A DNA stretch of 64,000 nucleotides, taken from assembly GCA_049323275.1 (NCBI GenBank), contig JBMOOM010000127.1, positions 1-64,000 of the forward strand, read 5' to 3'. This document shows positions 42,446 through 51,549 of this stretch, in pieces. The position numbers and the translations under genes were made by a program. The first letter of the stretch is position 1; each line of letters opens with the position of its first letter. The stretch comes from Taklimakanibacter sp049323275 (lineage in GTDB: Bacteria > Pseudomonadota > Alphaproteobacteria > Rhizobiales > Aestuariivirgaceae). The notes under the pieces are model-generated. The model saw nothing but the letters and a program-made list of their open reading frames with translations, was not told the DNA's origin and ran no database searches.

Positions 42446-42591
42446 ACTGAGCTGGATCTGCAGGTTCTTCTCCTACCCTATCGGGCGGCAGAGAGACCAG
42501 CGAAACCGGCCCTGCGTCTTGATGCGCCCGCGCCCATGGCGAGGGACCTTCTACCAGACCCGATTGCCGCCTTCAACGACGGGCCGGCGAC

Positions 42592-43203
42592 TTATACCGC
42601 CGGAGAAGTCTGTTTCCCGAATTGATGCACTTCCGCGACCGCCCGGCCATTGGCGAGGAACCAGTCCCACACATAATCGGCATAGGAACGGAAGACATAG
42701 ATATCGATGACGTCGGGCTTGCCGCTCACGATGTGGAGCAGAGCGGCGATTTCGGCGAAGCGCAGGCGGCGCGCGGTTCCCGGCCCATAGTCGGCCGACA
42801 GGAGGTCGAGCGAACAGCCCTTGAGGAGGAGGGTGCGCGCCTGATCGCCTTCGAGCCGGATGATGGTGCGCATGTCGGAGACATCGACGGCGAAGGAATG
42901 GATGCCGGCGAGCGCCTGGCGCAGGGCGCCGAGCAATTCTTCCGTCTTCGCCCGCGGCCACAGGATGAGCCACTGATCCGTCGACAGCCACAGCGCCTGG
43001 ACCTCGCCCCAGGCGGCGCTGGTGCGCGGCGTCGTGGGCAGATCGAGATTGAGGACCTGCTTCACTGCCGCCATGAAGGCGGCATCGCCCGGCAGGCCGC
43101 GGAGATCGATCATGCCGCGGCCCGTCATTTCGCGGATCTCGACGGAGAGTCCGCTCGCGGTCTCGCGGCCCTGCAGCGCGGTTTCGAACTGAGCGTCAGA
43201 CAT
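42592..43203 (-). CDS. soxG: Sarcosine oxidase gamma subunit
   Basis: A 203-residue cytoplasmic subunit of heterotetrameric sarcosine oxidase, which demethylates sarcosine to glycine, passing the methyl carbon to tetrahydrofolate. The gamma subunit has a GCV_T/YgfZ-like fold; visible family features are WLSTDQWLILWP, VDVSDMRTIIRLEGDQARTLL and, near the C-terminus, YVFRSYADYVWDWFL. It overlaps soxA by 8 bases. Last gene of the soxBDAG operon. Confidence 0.93.
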   Translation of the reverse strand: MSDAQFETALQGRETASGLSVEIREMTGRGMIDLRGLPGDAAFMAAVKQVLNLDLPTTPRTSAAWGEVQALWLSTDQWLILWPRAKTEELLGALRQALAGIHSFAVDVSDMRTIIRLEGDQARTLLLKGCSLDLLSADYGPGTARRLRFAEIAALLHIVSGKPDVIDIYVFRSYADYVWDWFLANGRAVAEVHQFGKQTSPAV

Positions 43204-46200
43204 TCTGCCGGCTCCCTTCCTTGTCGTAGAAGACCGGATCGGTGATCTTCGCTTTCACCACCTTGCCGTCGAGCGGGAAGGACAAGGTCTCGCCCATCCG
43301 GCTGCGGCCATTCTCGATAAGCGCCATGGCGATCGAGCGGTCGAGGGTAGGCGAGTAATAGGTCGAGGTGACCTGGCCGATCATCTCCATCGGCGGCTTG
43401 TCTTTCACCGCCCGGACTGCATAGGCGCCGTCGGGCAGGACTTCCTTCGGATCCTCGGTGAGAAGGCCGACCAGCTGCTTGCGCCCGGCGCTTCTGAGGA
43501 ACGACTGATCGAGCGAGCGCTTGCCGATGAAGTCCGTCTTCTTCTTGGAGACGAGCCCGTCGAGCCCGACATCGAAGGGCGTCACCGTGCCGTCGGTCTC
43601 GTCGCCGACGACGATGTAGCCCTTTTCGGCGCGCAGCACATGCAGCGCTTCGGTGCCATAGGCCTCGATGCCGAATTCGGAGCCCGCGATGAGGATCGCA
43701 TCCCACAGGCCGCGGCCGAAATTGGCCGGCGTCGCCACCTCGTAGGAAAGCTCGCCCGAGAAGCTGATGCGGTAGAGGCGCACCGGATATTGGCCGAGCC
43801 TGCCCTCCTTCATCGCCATATGCGGGAAGCCCTCGGCCGAGATGTCGAAATCAGGGCCGAGCTTGGAGAGCACTTCGCGCGCCTTGGGCCCGGCGATGGC
43901 GAATTGCGCCCATTGCTCGGTGACCGGCGTCACGAAGACCTTGTAGTGCGTCCACTCCGTCTGCAGCCATTCCTCGAGCCATTGGGCGATGCGGTCGGCG
44001 CCGCCCGAGGTCGTGTGCATCAGGAAGTGATCGTCGGCGAGGCGCACGGTGACGCCGTCGTCGATGAGGAAGCCGAGCTCGTTCATCATGAGCCCGTAGC
44101 GGCAGCGCCCGACCTTCAAGGTCGAGAACATGTTCGTATAGACGCGATCGAGGAACGCCGCCGCATCGGGGCCCTTGATCTCGATCTTGCCGAGCGTCGA
44201 GGCATCGAGCAGGCCGACCTTGCGGCGCACGGCGAGAATCTCGCGGTTGATCGCCGCGGGCTTGTCCTCGCCGGCGCGCGGATAGGTGTAAGCGCGCCGC
44301 CACTGGCCGACCGGCTCGAAATGCGCGTTCTGCGCCTGGTGCCAGCGGAAGATCGGCGTGCGGCGGATCGGCAGGAACAGCTTCTTGGTGAGCGAGCCCG
44401 CGATCGAACCGAAGGAGAAGGGCGTATAGGGCGGGCGGAAGGTGGTGATGCCGATCTCGGGGATCGTCTTGCCGGTCGCTTCGGCGAGCACGCCGAGCCC
44501 GTTGAGGTTCGACGTCTTGCCCTGGTCGGTCGCCATGCCGAAGGTCGTGTAGCGCTTGGTGTGCTCGACCGATTCATAGCCCTCGCGCTGGGCCAGTTCG
44601 AGATCGGCGGCGGTCACGTCGTTCTGGAAATCGATGAAGTGCTTGTTGCCTTCATTGTATTTGCCGGTGGCGGGCGAGAACCAGATCGGCTCGAGCGGCT
44701 TCTGCTGGGTGGTTTCGACCTTGGGCCGGCTCACCGGCGACGAGGTGGCCTTCACCGCCGTTTCACCGGCGGCGTAGCCTTCGGCGAGCGCCTGGGCGAG
44801 GTCCATCGCGCCGTTGGCCGCGCCCACCGCCTGGATGCGGTCATGATGCTTGCCCGGCCTGTAGCTCTGCAGCCCGCTGTCGAAGGTGAGCTTGCCGCCA
44901 TTGTGGCACCACAGATTGGCGACGGGATTGAAGCCGCCCGACATGGCGACGAAGTCGCAGACGATGCGGCTTTCATTGACGACGCGGCCCTGGCCCTTGC
45001 GCCACGGCGCGACCTTGACGCCTTTGATGCCAAGTCCGCCATAGCCGCTTTCGACGCCGGCTATGGCATGGCCGGGAATGATCTCGATGCCGGCATTGCG
45101 CGCATCGCGCGCCGCGCCGCTGTCGGTGCCCTGGCGCACATCGATGATGGCGGCGACGCTGCCGCCGGCGCGCTTGAGAGACAGCGCTGTTAGATAGGCG
45201 TCGTCATTGTTGGTGAAGACCACGCCCTTCATGCCCGGCGACACGCCGTAACGCTCGACGAGGCCGCGTGCCGCGGTGGCGAGCATGATGCCGGGCCGGT
45301 CATTATTGGCGAAGGCGATCGGGCGCTCGAGCGCGCCGGCGGCGAGGATCACTTCCTTGGCGCGCACCTTCCACAGGCGATGGCGCGGCGTGCCCTTGGC
45401 GAGGAGAGAAGGATCGTGATCGGCGACACGCTCGAACAGCATGACATGATTGTGATGCCAGTGGCCGACCGCCGTGGTGCGCGTCATCACATGGACATTG
45501 TCGGCATTGGCGAGGAGCCCGGCGCGGCTCTGCACCCAGTCGAGCTGCGGCGCGCCGTCGATCGTGCCGACCGAGAGATCGGCCATGCCGCCGAAACGCG
45601 GGCTTTCATCGCAGATGATGACGCGGGCGCCCGAGGCCTGGGCTGCTTCCGCCGCCGCGAGGCCGGCGATCCCGGCGCCGATGACGAGCACGTCGCAATG
45701 GGCGTGCATATGCTCGTAAGTGTCGGGATCGCGCCCTTCCGGCGCCTTGCCGAGGCCGGCGGCGCGCCGGATCATCGGCTCATAGACATGCTTCCAGAAG
45801 GCCTGCGGCCACATGAAGGTCTTGTAGTAGAAGCCGCCCGGGATGAAGCGCGCGATCCTGCTGTTGAGGGCGCCGATGTCGAATCTGAGCGACGGCCAGC
45901 GATTCTGGCTGACCGCGACGAGGCCGTCATAGAGCTCGACCTGGGTGGCGCGCAGATTGGGCTCGTGGCGCGAGCCTTCGCCGATCCCGACAAGCGCGTT
46001 CATCTCTTCCGAGCCGAGGCCCACCACGCCGCGCGGGCGATGATATTTGAAGCTGCGCCCGAAGACGCGCTGGCCATTGGCGAGGACGGCCGCGGCGAGC
46101 GTGTCGCCCGGGAAGCCGGTCATGTTCTGGCCGTCGAAGGTGAAGCTCACCTTCCTGGCGCGATCGATGAGGCGACCGCCCTGGGGCAGGCGATAGGGCT

Positions 46201-46210
46201 TGCCGGTCAT
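43196..46210 (-). CDS. soxA: Sarcosine oxidase alpha subunit
   Basis: A 1004-residue subunit, normal length. Residues 1-100 form the ferredoxin-like N-terminal domain (FTFDGQNMTGFPGDTLAAAVLANG). The dinucleotide domain has GAGIAG at residues 178-183. The last 400 residues resemble the glycine-cleavage T-protein (tetrahydrofolate binding), with DASTLGKIEIKGPDAAAFLDR near 670 and GPKAREVLSKLGPDFD further on. It binds NAD+ and tetrahydrofolate and shares the covalent FMN site with the beta subunit (family knowledge). ATG 46210 overlaps soxD. Confidence 0.95.
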   Translation of the reverse strand: MTGKPYRLPQGGRLIDRARKVSFTFDGQNMTGFPGDTLAAAVLANGQRVFGRSFKYHRPRGVVGLGSEEMNALVGIGEGSRHEPNLRATQVELYDGLVAVSQNRWPSLRFDIGALNSRIARFIPGGFYYKTFMWPQAFWKHVYEPMIRRAAGLGKAPEGRDPDTYEHMHAHCDVLVIGAGIAGLAAAEAAQASGARVIICDESPRFGGMADLSVGTIDGAPQLDWVQSRAGLLANADNVHVMTRTTAVGHWHHNHVMLFERVADHDPSLLAKGTPRHRLWKVRAKEVILAAGALERPIAFANNDRPGIMLATAARGLVERYGVSPGMKGVVFTNNDDAYLTALSLKRAGGSVAAIIDVRQGTDSGAARDARNAGIEIIPGHAIAGVESGYGGLGIKGVKVAPWRKGQGRVVNESRIVCDFVAMSGGFNPVANLWCHNGGKLTFDSGLQSYRPGKHHDRIQAVGAANGAMDLAQALAEGYAAGETAVKATSSPVSRPKVETTQQKPLEPIWFSPATGKYNEGNKHFIDFQNDVTAADLELAQREGYESVEHTKRYTTFGMATDQGKTSNLNGLGVLAEATGKTIPEIGITTFRPPYTPFSFGSIAGSLTKKLFLPIRRTPIFRWHQAQNAHFEPVGQWRRAYTYPRAGEDKPAAINREILAVRRKVGLLDASTLGKIEIKGPDAAAFLDRVYTNMFSTLKVGRCRYGLMMNELGFLIDDGVTVRLADDHFLMHTTSGGADRIAQWLEEWLQTEWTHYKVFVTPVTEQWAQFAIAGPKAREVLSKLGPDFDISAEGFPHMAMKEGRLGQYPVRLYRISFSGELSYEVATPANFGRGLWDAILIAGSEFGIEAYGTEALHVLRAEKGYIVVGDETDGTVTPFDVGLDGLVSKKKTDFIGKRSLDQSFLRSAGRKQLVGLLTEDPKEVLPDGAYAVRAVKDKPPMEMIGQVTSTYYSPTLDRSIAMALIENGRSRMGETLSFPLDGKVVKAKITDPVFYDKEGSRQNV

Positions 46211-46560
46211 GCTTCACGTCCCTCTGCCAGCTTGTCCTTGAAGAAGAGCGCCCATTCGCCGGTCGCCGCTTCCATCAATTCGCGCGGCGGCAGCTCGGTG
46301 ATCCCGTAGGTCGCCTTGAATTCCATCGTCACCGTGTGGCGCGCCGCATGGAACCACTTGCCGCAGCCGCGGTCGCAGCGCCAGCGCTCGAAATGCAGCC
46401 CCTTGGGATTGTGCCGCATGAACAGATAGTCGCGCTGCTCGGCATCGCTGACATGGGCGGGATCGTGCGTCGCCGGGCGCCTGACATGCGCCTGGCCGCC
46501 ATAGTGGAAATCCGTCTCGTCGCCTTCGGCACCGCAGACATGGCAGCGGACGATCAGCAT
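46207..46560 (-). CDS. soxD: Sarcosine oxidase delta subunit
   Basis: A 117-residue zinc-binding subunit. Cysteines 6 and 9 (RCHVCG) and His 56, Cys 62 and Cys 66 (HFERWRCDRGCGKWF) are the probable zinc ligands, as in characterised delta subunits. The C-terminal extension (about 30 residues beyond the core) is slightly longer than in some relatives. It lies 30 bases after soxB and overlaps soxA by four bases. Confidence 0.94.
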   Translation of the reverse strand: MLIVRCHVCGAEGDETDFHYGGQAHVRRPATHDPAHVSDAEQRDYLFMRHNPKGLHFERWRCDRGCGKWFHAARHTVTMEFKATYGITELPPRELMEAATGEWALFFKDKLAEGREA

Positions 46561-46590
46561 GGATACGAGCTCCTGAAAACGTTCTTCATT

Positions 46591-47844
46591 TCAATGCGCC
46601 ACCGCCGCCGCGACGCTCTCGTCGATCAGCCGGCCCTCGATGAAGCGGTTGAGGCCGAAGGGCTCGGCGATCGGATGCGGCCGGTCATGGAAGATCGTAT
46701 CGGCGAAGACGAACCCTGAGCCCGGTATCGCCTTGAAGCCGCCTGTGCCCCAGCCGCAATTGACATAGAGCCCATCGATATCGGTCTTGCCGATGATCGG
46801 CGAGCGGTCGCCGGTCATGTCGACGATGCCGCCCCACATGCGCAGCATCCTGAGCCGCGAGATGATCGGGAAGGTCTCGACCAGCGCCGTCACCGTATGC
46901 TCGAGCGCCGGGAAGGAACCGCGCTGCGAATAGTTGTTGTAGGGATCGGTGCCGCCGCCCACCACCAGCTCGCCCTTGTCGGACTGGCTCAGATAGCCAT
47001 GCACGGTGTTGGCCATGATGACGCAGTCGAGCACCGGCTTGATCGGCTCGGAGACCAGCGCCTGCAGGCACAGGCTTTCGATCGGCAGGCGCAAACCTGC
47101 CGTCTGCACGACGGTGGAGACATGGCCGGCGGTGACGACGCCGATCTTCTTCGTCTTGATGAAGCCCTTCGAGGTCTCGAGCCCCGCCACCTTGCCGCCG
47201 TCGCGGCGGATGGAGAGCACCTCGCAATTCTGGATGATGTCGACGCCCAGGCTGTCGGCGCCGCGGGCATAGCCCCAGGCCACCGCGTCGTGGCGCCCGG
47301 TGCCGCCTCGCGGCTGGTAATAGGCGCCGAGGATCGGATAACGGCAATTGGGATCGTCATTGATGATGGGGGCGATCTTCTTCACCTCTTCCGGCGTGAC
47401 CATCCGGCAGTCGAGTCCGGCGATCCGGTTGGCGTGGGCGGTGCGCTTGAAGGCGCGCAGCTCATGCTCGGTCTGGCACAGCATCAGCACGCCGCGCGGC
47501 GAGAACATCACGTTGAAATTGAGATCGCGCGACAGGTCCTCATAGAGCGAGCGCGCCAGTTCATAGATGGCGATCGAGGGATCCTGCAGGTAGTTCGAGC
47601 GGATGATGGTGGTGTTGCGCCCGGTATTGCCGCCGCCGAGCCAGCCTTTCTCGACCACGGCGATATTGGTCAGCTTGTGCGTCTTGGCGAGGTAATAGGC
47701 GGTGGCGAGGCCATGGCCGCCGGCGCCGACGATCACCGCGTCATATTCGGATTTGGGCGTGGGGCTGCGCCAGGCGCGTTCCCAGTCCTTGTGATAGTTC
47801 ATCGCGTTGCGCGCGAGGGAGAAGATCGAATAGCGGGACTTCAT
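46591..47844 (-). CDS. soxB: Sarcosine oxidase beta subunit
   Basis: A 417-residue flavoprotein subunit, the usual length. The FAD-binding GAGGHG motif is at residues 40-45; NTGRNTTIIRSNYL and the C-terminal GWGTGGFKAIPGSG are diagnostic. It carries noncovalent FAD, where sarcosine is oxidised, and one attachment residue for covalent FMN (family knowledge). I start at ATG 47844 (KSRYSIFSLARNAM), since the frame upstream to 47964 has no family sequence and AGAGG lies close before this ATG. First gene of soxBDAG. Its promoter shares a 155-base divergent region with ccmI. Confidence 0.95.
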   Translation of the reverse strand: MKSRYSIFSLARNAMNYHKDWERAWRSPTPKSEYDAVIVGAGGHGLATAYYLAKTHKLTNIAVVEKGWLGGGNTGRNTTIIRSNYLQDPSIAIYELARSLYEDLSRDLNFNVMFSPRGVLMLCQTEHELRAFKRTAHANRIAGLDCRMVTPEEVKKIAPIINDDPNCRYPILGAYYQPRGGTGRHDAVAWGYARGADSLGVDIIQNCEVLSIRRDGGKVAGLETSKGFIKTKKIGVVTAGHVSTVVQTAGLRLPIESLCLQALVSEPIKPVLDCVIMANTVHGYLSQSDKGELVVGGGTDPYNNYSQRGSFPALEHTVTALVETFPIISRLRMLRMWGGIVDMTGDRSPIIGKTDIDGLYVNCGWGTGGFKAIPGSGFVFADTIFHDRPHPIAEPFGLNRFIEGRLIDESVAAAVAH

Positions 47845-47999
47845 GTGAGCCTCTGCTGGACACGCCCGCTCTTTATCAAAAGGGGGGTGGAGCCTCCACC
47901 GGTTTCCGACGCCCCATTGATGCCATGCGACAATGCGACGGACCCATTTGAGATGCGGGCGCACTACATTGGGGCGAGCCCCCGGAACCTCTTGAGAGC

Positions 48000-49100
48000 A
48001 TGTTGAATTTTCTGGTTTTTGCGGTACTTGCGGCAGCCGTCGTGGTGGCCCTGTGCTGGCCGGTCCTGAAAGGCCGCGCCGCCGGGCCGAGGCGCGCCGA
48101 CTATGACGAGGCCGTTTTCCGCGACCAGCTGGCCGAACTCGACCGCGACAAGGCCAGGGGCCTGATCGGGCCGGCCGAGGCGGACGCCGCCCGCAATGAG
48201 ATCGCCCGCCGCCTCCTCGGCGTCGACCGCCAGGCGCCCCAGCCTGAAGTCCAGGGCGGCGGCAAATGGCCGGTCATGGCCGTGGCGGCCGTCGTGCCGG
48301 TGGCGGCGCTCGCTCTTTATATGGCGATCGGCGCGCCCGGCCGGCCCGATATGCCGCTGCAGGAGCGGCTCGAAACGGCGCTCGCCAATAATGACGTCCA
48401 GGCCCTGATGGCCAAGGCCGAGGCCCATCTCGCCGAAAAACCCGACGACCTGCGCGGCTGGGAGGTCCTGGCCCCGATCTATCGCGCGGCTGAACGTTAT
48501 GACGCCGCCGCCGGGGCCTATCTCAACATCCTCCGCCTCAAGGGGCTGACGGCCGAAACCTATGCCGATTATGGCGAGATGCTGGTTTTCGCCAATTCGG
48601 GCCTCGTCCCGAAGGAGGCGGCAGCGGCTTTCGCGGAGGCCCTGAAGCTCGACGTCAAATCCCCCAAGGCCCGTTTTTACGCCGGTCTGGCTTTGAAACA
48701 GGACGGTAAGCCCGAGGAGGCCCGGGCACTCTGGCAGGCGCTGCTCGCCGAAACCCGGCCGGAGGACAGCTGGAAGCAGGTGCTCGAGGCGCAGATCGCC
48801 TCGCTGGCGCCGGCGCCGGGCGCCCCGCAGCTCTCCGACGAGCAGGTGGCGGCGACCCAGGACATGACCGCCGGGGATCGCGAAAAAATGATCCGCGGCA
48901 TGGTTGACGGCCTCGAGGAGCGGCTTAAATCGGCGCCGGCCGATCTCGAGGGCTGGCAGCGCCTGATCCGGGCGCGCGCCATATTGGGTGAAATGGACAA
49001 GGCGCGCGCGGCGTATTCATCCGCGAAGGAGCAGTTCAAGGCGGACAATCAGGCGATGGCCGCCCTGGCGCAGTCGGCGAAACAGCTGGGTATCGAATAA
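48000..49100 (+). CDS. ccmI: Cytochrome c maturation protein CcmI (CycH)
   Basis: A 366-residue membrane protein that presents apocytochrome c to the CcmF/H heme ligation complex. Two membrane segments (about 2-21 and 92-111) flank a cytoplasmic leucine-zipper-like segment (YDEAVFRDQLAELDRDKARG); the periplasmic part carries tetratricopeptide repeats (about 130-250), which bind apocytochrome C-termini. The later region is Ala/Glu rich. ccmE starts at the last base of its stop codon region, so translation is probably coupled. Confidence 0.93.
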   Translation: MLNFLVFAVLAAAVVVALCWPVLKGRAAGPRRADYDEAVFRDQLAELDRDKARGLIGPAEADAARNEIARRLLGVDRQAPQPEVQGGGKWPVMAVAAVVPVAALALYMAIGAPGRPDMPLQERLETALANNDVQALMAKAEAHLAEKPDDLRGWEVLAPIYRAAERYDAAAGAYLNILRLKGLTAETYADYGEMLVFANSGLVPKEAAAAFAEALKLDVKSPKARFYAGLALKQDGKPEEARALWQALLAETRPEDSWKQVLEAQIASLAPAPGAPQLSDEQVAATQDMTAGDREKMIRGMVDGLEERLKSAPADLEGWQRLIRARAILGEMDKARAAYSSAKEQFKADNQAMAALAQSAKQLGIE

Positions 49101-49570
49101 TGGCAATGACGATGACATCGCGCAGCTCGAGGAAGCAGAAGCGCGCCGCGGTGATCCTCGCCGGCCTCGCGATCTTAGGGATAGCCGCGGGCATCGTCCT
49201 TTATGCGCTGCGCGACACGATCGTCTTCTTCTATACGCCGAGCGAGATCGCCGAGAAGGTGACACCTGGCCAGCGCTTCCGGCTGGGTGGCCTGGTCGAG
49301 GCGGGCAGCGTCGTCAAGGGCGACGGCATGAAGGTGCGTTTCGCCGTCACCGACACGATCAGGACCGTCACCGTCGAATATGACGGCCAGCTGCCCGATC
49401 TCTTCCGCGAGGGCCAGGGCGTCGTCACCGAAGGCAAGCTCGACGCGTCCGGCAATTTCGTCGCCGACACGGTGCTCGCCAAGCATGACGAGACCTATAT
49501 GCCGAAAGACGTCGCCGACCGCCTGAAGGAGAAGGGCGTGTGGAAGGAGGGCAAGGGAGCGGGCTCATGA
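49100..49570 (+). CDS. ccmE: Cytochrome c maturation heme chaperone CcmE
   Basis: A 156-residue periplasmic heme chaperone anchored by one N-terminal segment (about 17-36). Heme attaches covalently to His 129 in LAKHDETYMP, with Tyr 133 as axial ligand (HxxxY type). The beta-barrel is shown by FRLGGLVEAGSVVKGDGMKVRF broken across residues 60-81. It receives heme from CcmCD (not in the window) and passes it to CcmF. Both ends overlap neighbouring genes. Confidence 0.95.
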   Translation: MAMTMTSRSSRKQKRAAVILAGLAILGIAAGIVLYALRDTIVFFYTPSEIAEKVTPGQRFRLGGLVEAGSVVKGDGMKVRFAVTDTIRTVTVEYDGQLPDLFREGQGVVTEGKLDASGNFVADTVLAKHDETYMPKDVADRLKEKGVWKEGKGAGS

Positions 49571-51546
49571 TCGCTGAAACCGGCCATTTCGCGCTCATCC
49601 TGGCGCTCGTCACGGCGCTGGTGCAATGCGCCGTGCCGCTCTATGGCGCCCATCGCGGCGACCGCGCCTTGATGAATGTCGCGGGGCCGGCCGCGCTCGC
49701 CCAGTTCTCGCTCATCGTCATCGCCTTCTTCGCGCTGATGCATGCCTATGTGACGTCGGATTTCTCGCTCGCCAATGTGTGGGAGAATTCGCATTCGGCG
49801 AAGCCGCTGCTCTATAAGATCTCCGGCGTGTGGGGCAATCACGAGGGCTCGATGGTCCTCTGGGTGCTGATCCTGGCGCTGTTCGGCGCCGGCGTGGCGC
49901 TCTTCGGCGGCAATCTGCCGCTCGAGCTCAAATCGCGCGTGCTGGCGGTGCAGGGCTCGATCGGCGTCGCCTTCCTCCTCTTCATCCTCTTCACCTCCAA
50001 TCCGTTCCTGCGCCTCGATCCGGTGCCGATCGAAGGCAACGGCCTGAATCCGCTGCTGCAGGATCCGGCGCTCGCCTTCCATCCGCCCTTCCTCTATGCC
50101 GGCTATGTCGGCCTGTCGGTGTCCTTCTCCTTCGCCATCGCGGCGCTCATCGACGGCAAGGTCGACGCCGCCTGGGCGCGCTGGGTGAGGCCGTGGACGC
50201 TCGCCGCCTGGATGTTCCTCACCATCGGCATCGCCATGGGCTCGTGGTGGGCCTATTACGAGCTGGGCTGGGGCGGCTTCTGGTTCTGGGACCCGGTCGA
50301 GAACGCCTCCTTCATGCCCTGGCTCGTCGCCGCGGCACTGCTCCATTCGGCGATCGTCGTCGAGAAGCGCAACGCGCTCAAGATCTGGACCATCCTGCTC
50401 GCCATTTTGGCCTTCTCGCTGTCGCTGGTCGGCGCCTTCCTGGTGCGCTCGGGCGTCCTCACCTCGGTGCATGCCTTCGCCGTCGATCCGGCGCGCGGCG
50501 TCTTCATCCTGCTCATCCTCTGCGTCTTCATCGGCGGCGCGCTGGCGCTGTTCGCCTGGCGGGCGCCGGTCCTGAAGGCGGGAGGACTGTTCACGCCGAT
50601 GAGCCGCGAGGGCGGGCTGGTGATGAACAACCTGCTGCTCTGCACCGCCTGCGCCTCGGTCTTCATCGGCACGCTCTATCCGCTGGCGCTCGAAACGCTG
50701 ACCGGCGAGAAGATCTCGGTCGGTCCACCTTATTTCAACCTCACCTTCGGCCTCATCATGCTGCCCTTGCTGCTGCTGGTGCCGGTGGGGCCGCTCCTCA
50801 CCTGGAAGCGCGCCCAGGCCTGGCCGGTGATCCAGCGCCTGTGGGCCGCCGCTCTCGTGACGCTGGCGGCGGTGATCCTGCTGCTGGTGGTGCTGCAGCG
50901 CGGTCCGTGGCTGACGCCCTTCGGCGTCGGCCTGGGCCTCTGGCTGGTGCTCGGCGCGCTGGTCGAGCTCTCGGAGCGCATCGCGTTGTTCCGCTCGCCT
51001 TGGGCGGCGTCGTGGTCCAGGCTCAGGGGCCTGCCCCGCTCGGCGCTCGGCATGACGCTCGCCCATGCGGGCCTCGGCCTCGCCATCATCGGCATCTTCG
51101 CGGTGACGACTTGGCGCGAGGAACACATCCTGGCGATGAAGCCGGGCGACAAGCTCACCGCCGGCGGCTATGAGGTCACTTATATCGGCGAGGCGCCGAT
51201 GACCGGGCCCAATTACACCGGCGATGCCGGCCGCTTCCGCGTCATGAGCGGCAATCGCGAAGTGGCGACGCTCGCCTCGGAAAAGCGCCGCTTCCGGCCG
51301 GGCAATCAGGAGACGACCGAAGTCGGCCTGCTGCAGGCCTGGTCGGGCGATCTCTATGCCGTCATGGGCGATCGCATGAGCGACGGCGCCCGCGCCGTCC
51401 GCATCTATTTCAATCCGTTGATCTCGCTGATCTGGATCGGGACCTTCGTCATGTTCCTCGGCGGTTTCGTGTCGCTCACCGACCGGCGCTTCCGCGTCGG
51501 CGCGCCCAGGACGGCGCGCAGGCCGCAGCCCGCGCCGGCGGAGTGA
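49567..51546 (+). CDS. ccmF: Heme lyase subunit CcmF
   Basis: A 659-residue inner-membrane protein with about 14-15 membrane segments. The tryptophan-rich WWD signature (GSWWAYYELGWGGFWFWDP, residues about 221-239) binds heme; periplasmic histidines in the neighbouring loops are axial ligands in homologues. It joins heme from CcmE to apocytochrome c together with CcmI and CcmH. ATG 49567 overlaps the ccmE stop; an in-frame ATG at 49540 lies inside ccmE and is less likely. Confidence 0.95.
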   Translation: MIAETGHFALILALVTALVQCAVPLYGAHRGDRALMNVAGPAALAQFSLIVIAFFALMHAYVTSDFSLANVWENSHSAKPLLYKISGVWGNHEGSMVLWVLILALFGAGVALFGGNLPLELKSRVLAVQGSIGVAFLLFILFTSNPFLRLDPVPIEGNGLNPLLQDPALAFHPPFLYAGYVGLSVSFSFAIAALIDGKVDAAWARWVRPWTLAAWMFLTIGIAMGSWWAYYELGWGGFWFWDPVENASFMPWLVAAALLHSAIVVEKRNALKIWTILLAILAFSLSLVGAFLVRSGVLTSVHAFAVDPARGVFILLILCVFIGGALALFAWRAPVLKAGGLFTPMSREGGLVMNNLLLCTACASVFIGTLYPLALETLTGEKISVGPPYFNLTFGLIMLPLLLLVPVGPLLTWKRAQAWPVIQRLWAAALVTLAAVILLLVVLQRGPWLTPFGVGLGLWLVLGALVELSERIALFRSPWAASWSRLRGLPRSALGMTLAHAGLGLAIIGIFAVTTWREEHILAMKPGDKLTAGGYEVTYIGEAPMTGPNYTGDAGRFRVMSGNREVATLASEKRRFRPGNQETTEVGLLQAWSGDLYAVMGDRMSDGARAVRIYFNPLISLIWIGTFVMFLGGFVSLTDRRFRVGAPRTARRPQPAPAE

Positions 51547-51549
51547 ACG

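Noticed and set aside
43640..45193. A 517-codon open frame antisense to soxA
   Set aside because: soxA is unmistakable on the other strand; the antisense product has no recognisable domain.
49495..51126. A 543-codon open frame antisense to ccmF
   Set aside because: Composition dominated by Arg, Glu, Gln and His, as expected opposite a hydrophobic membrane protein gene; no family features.
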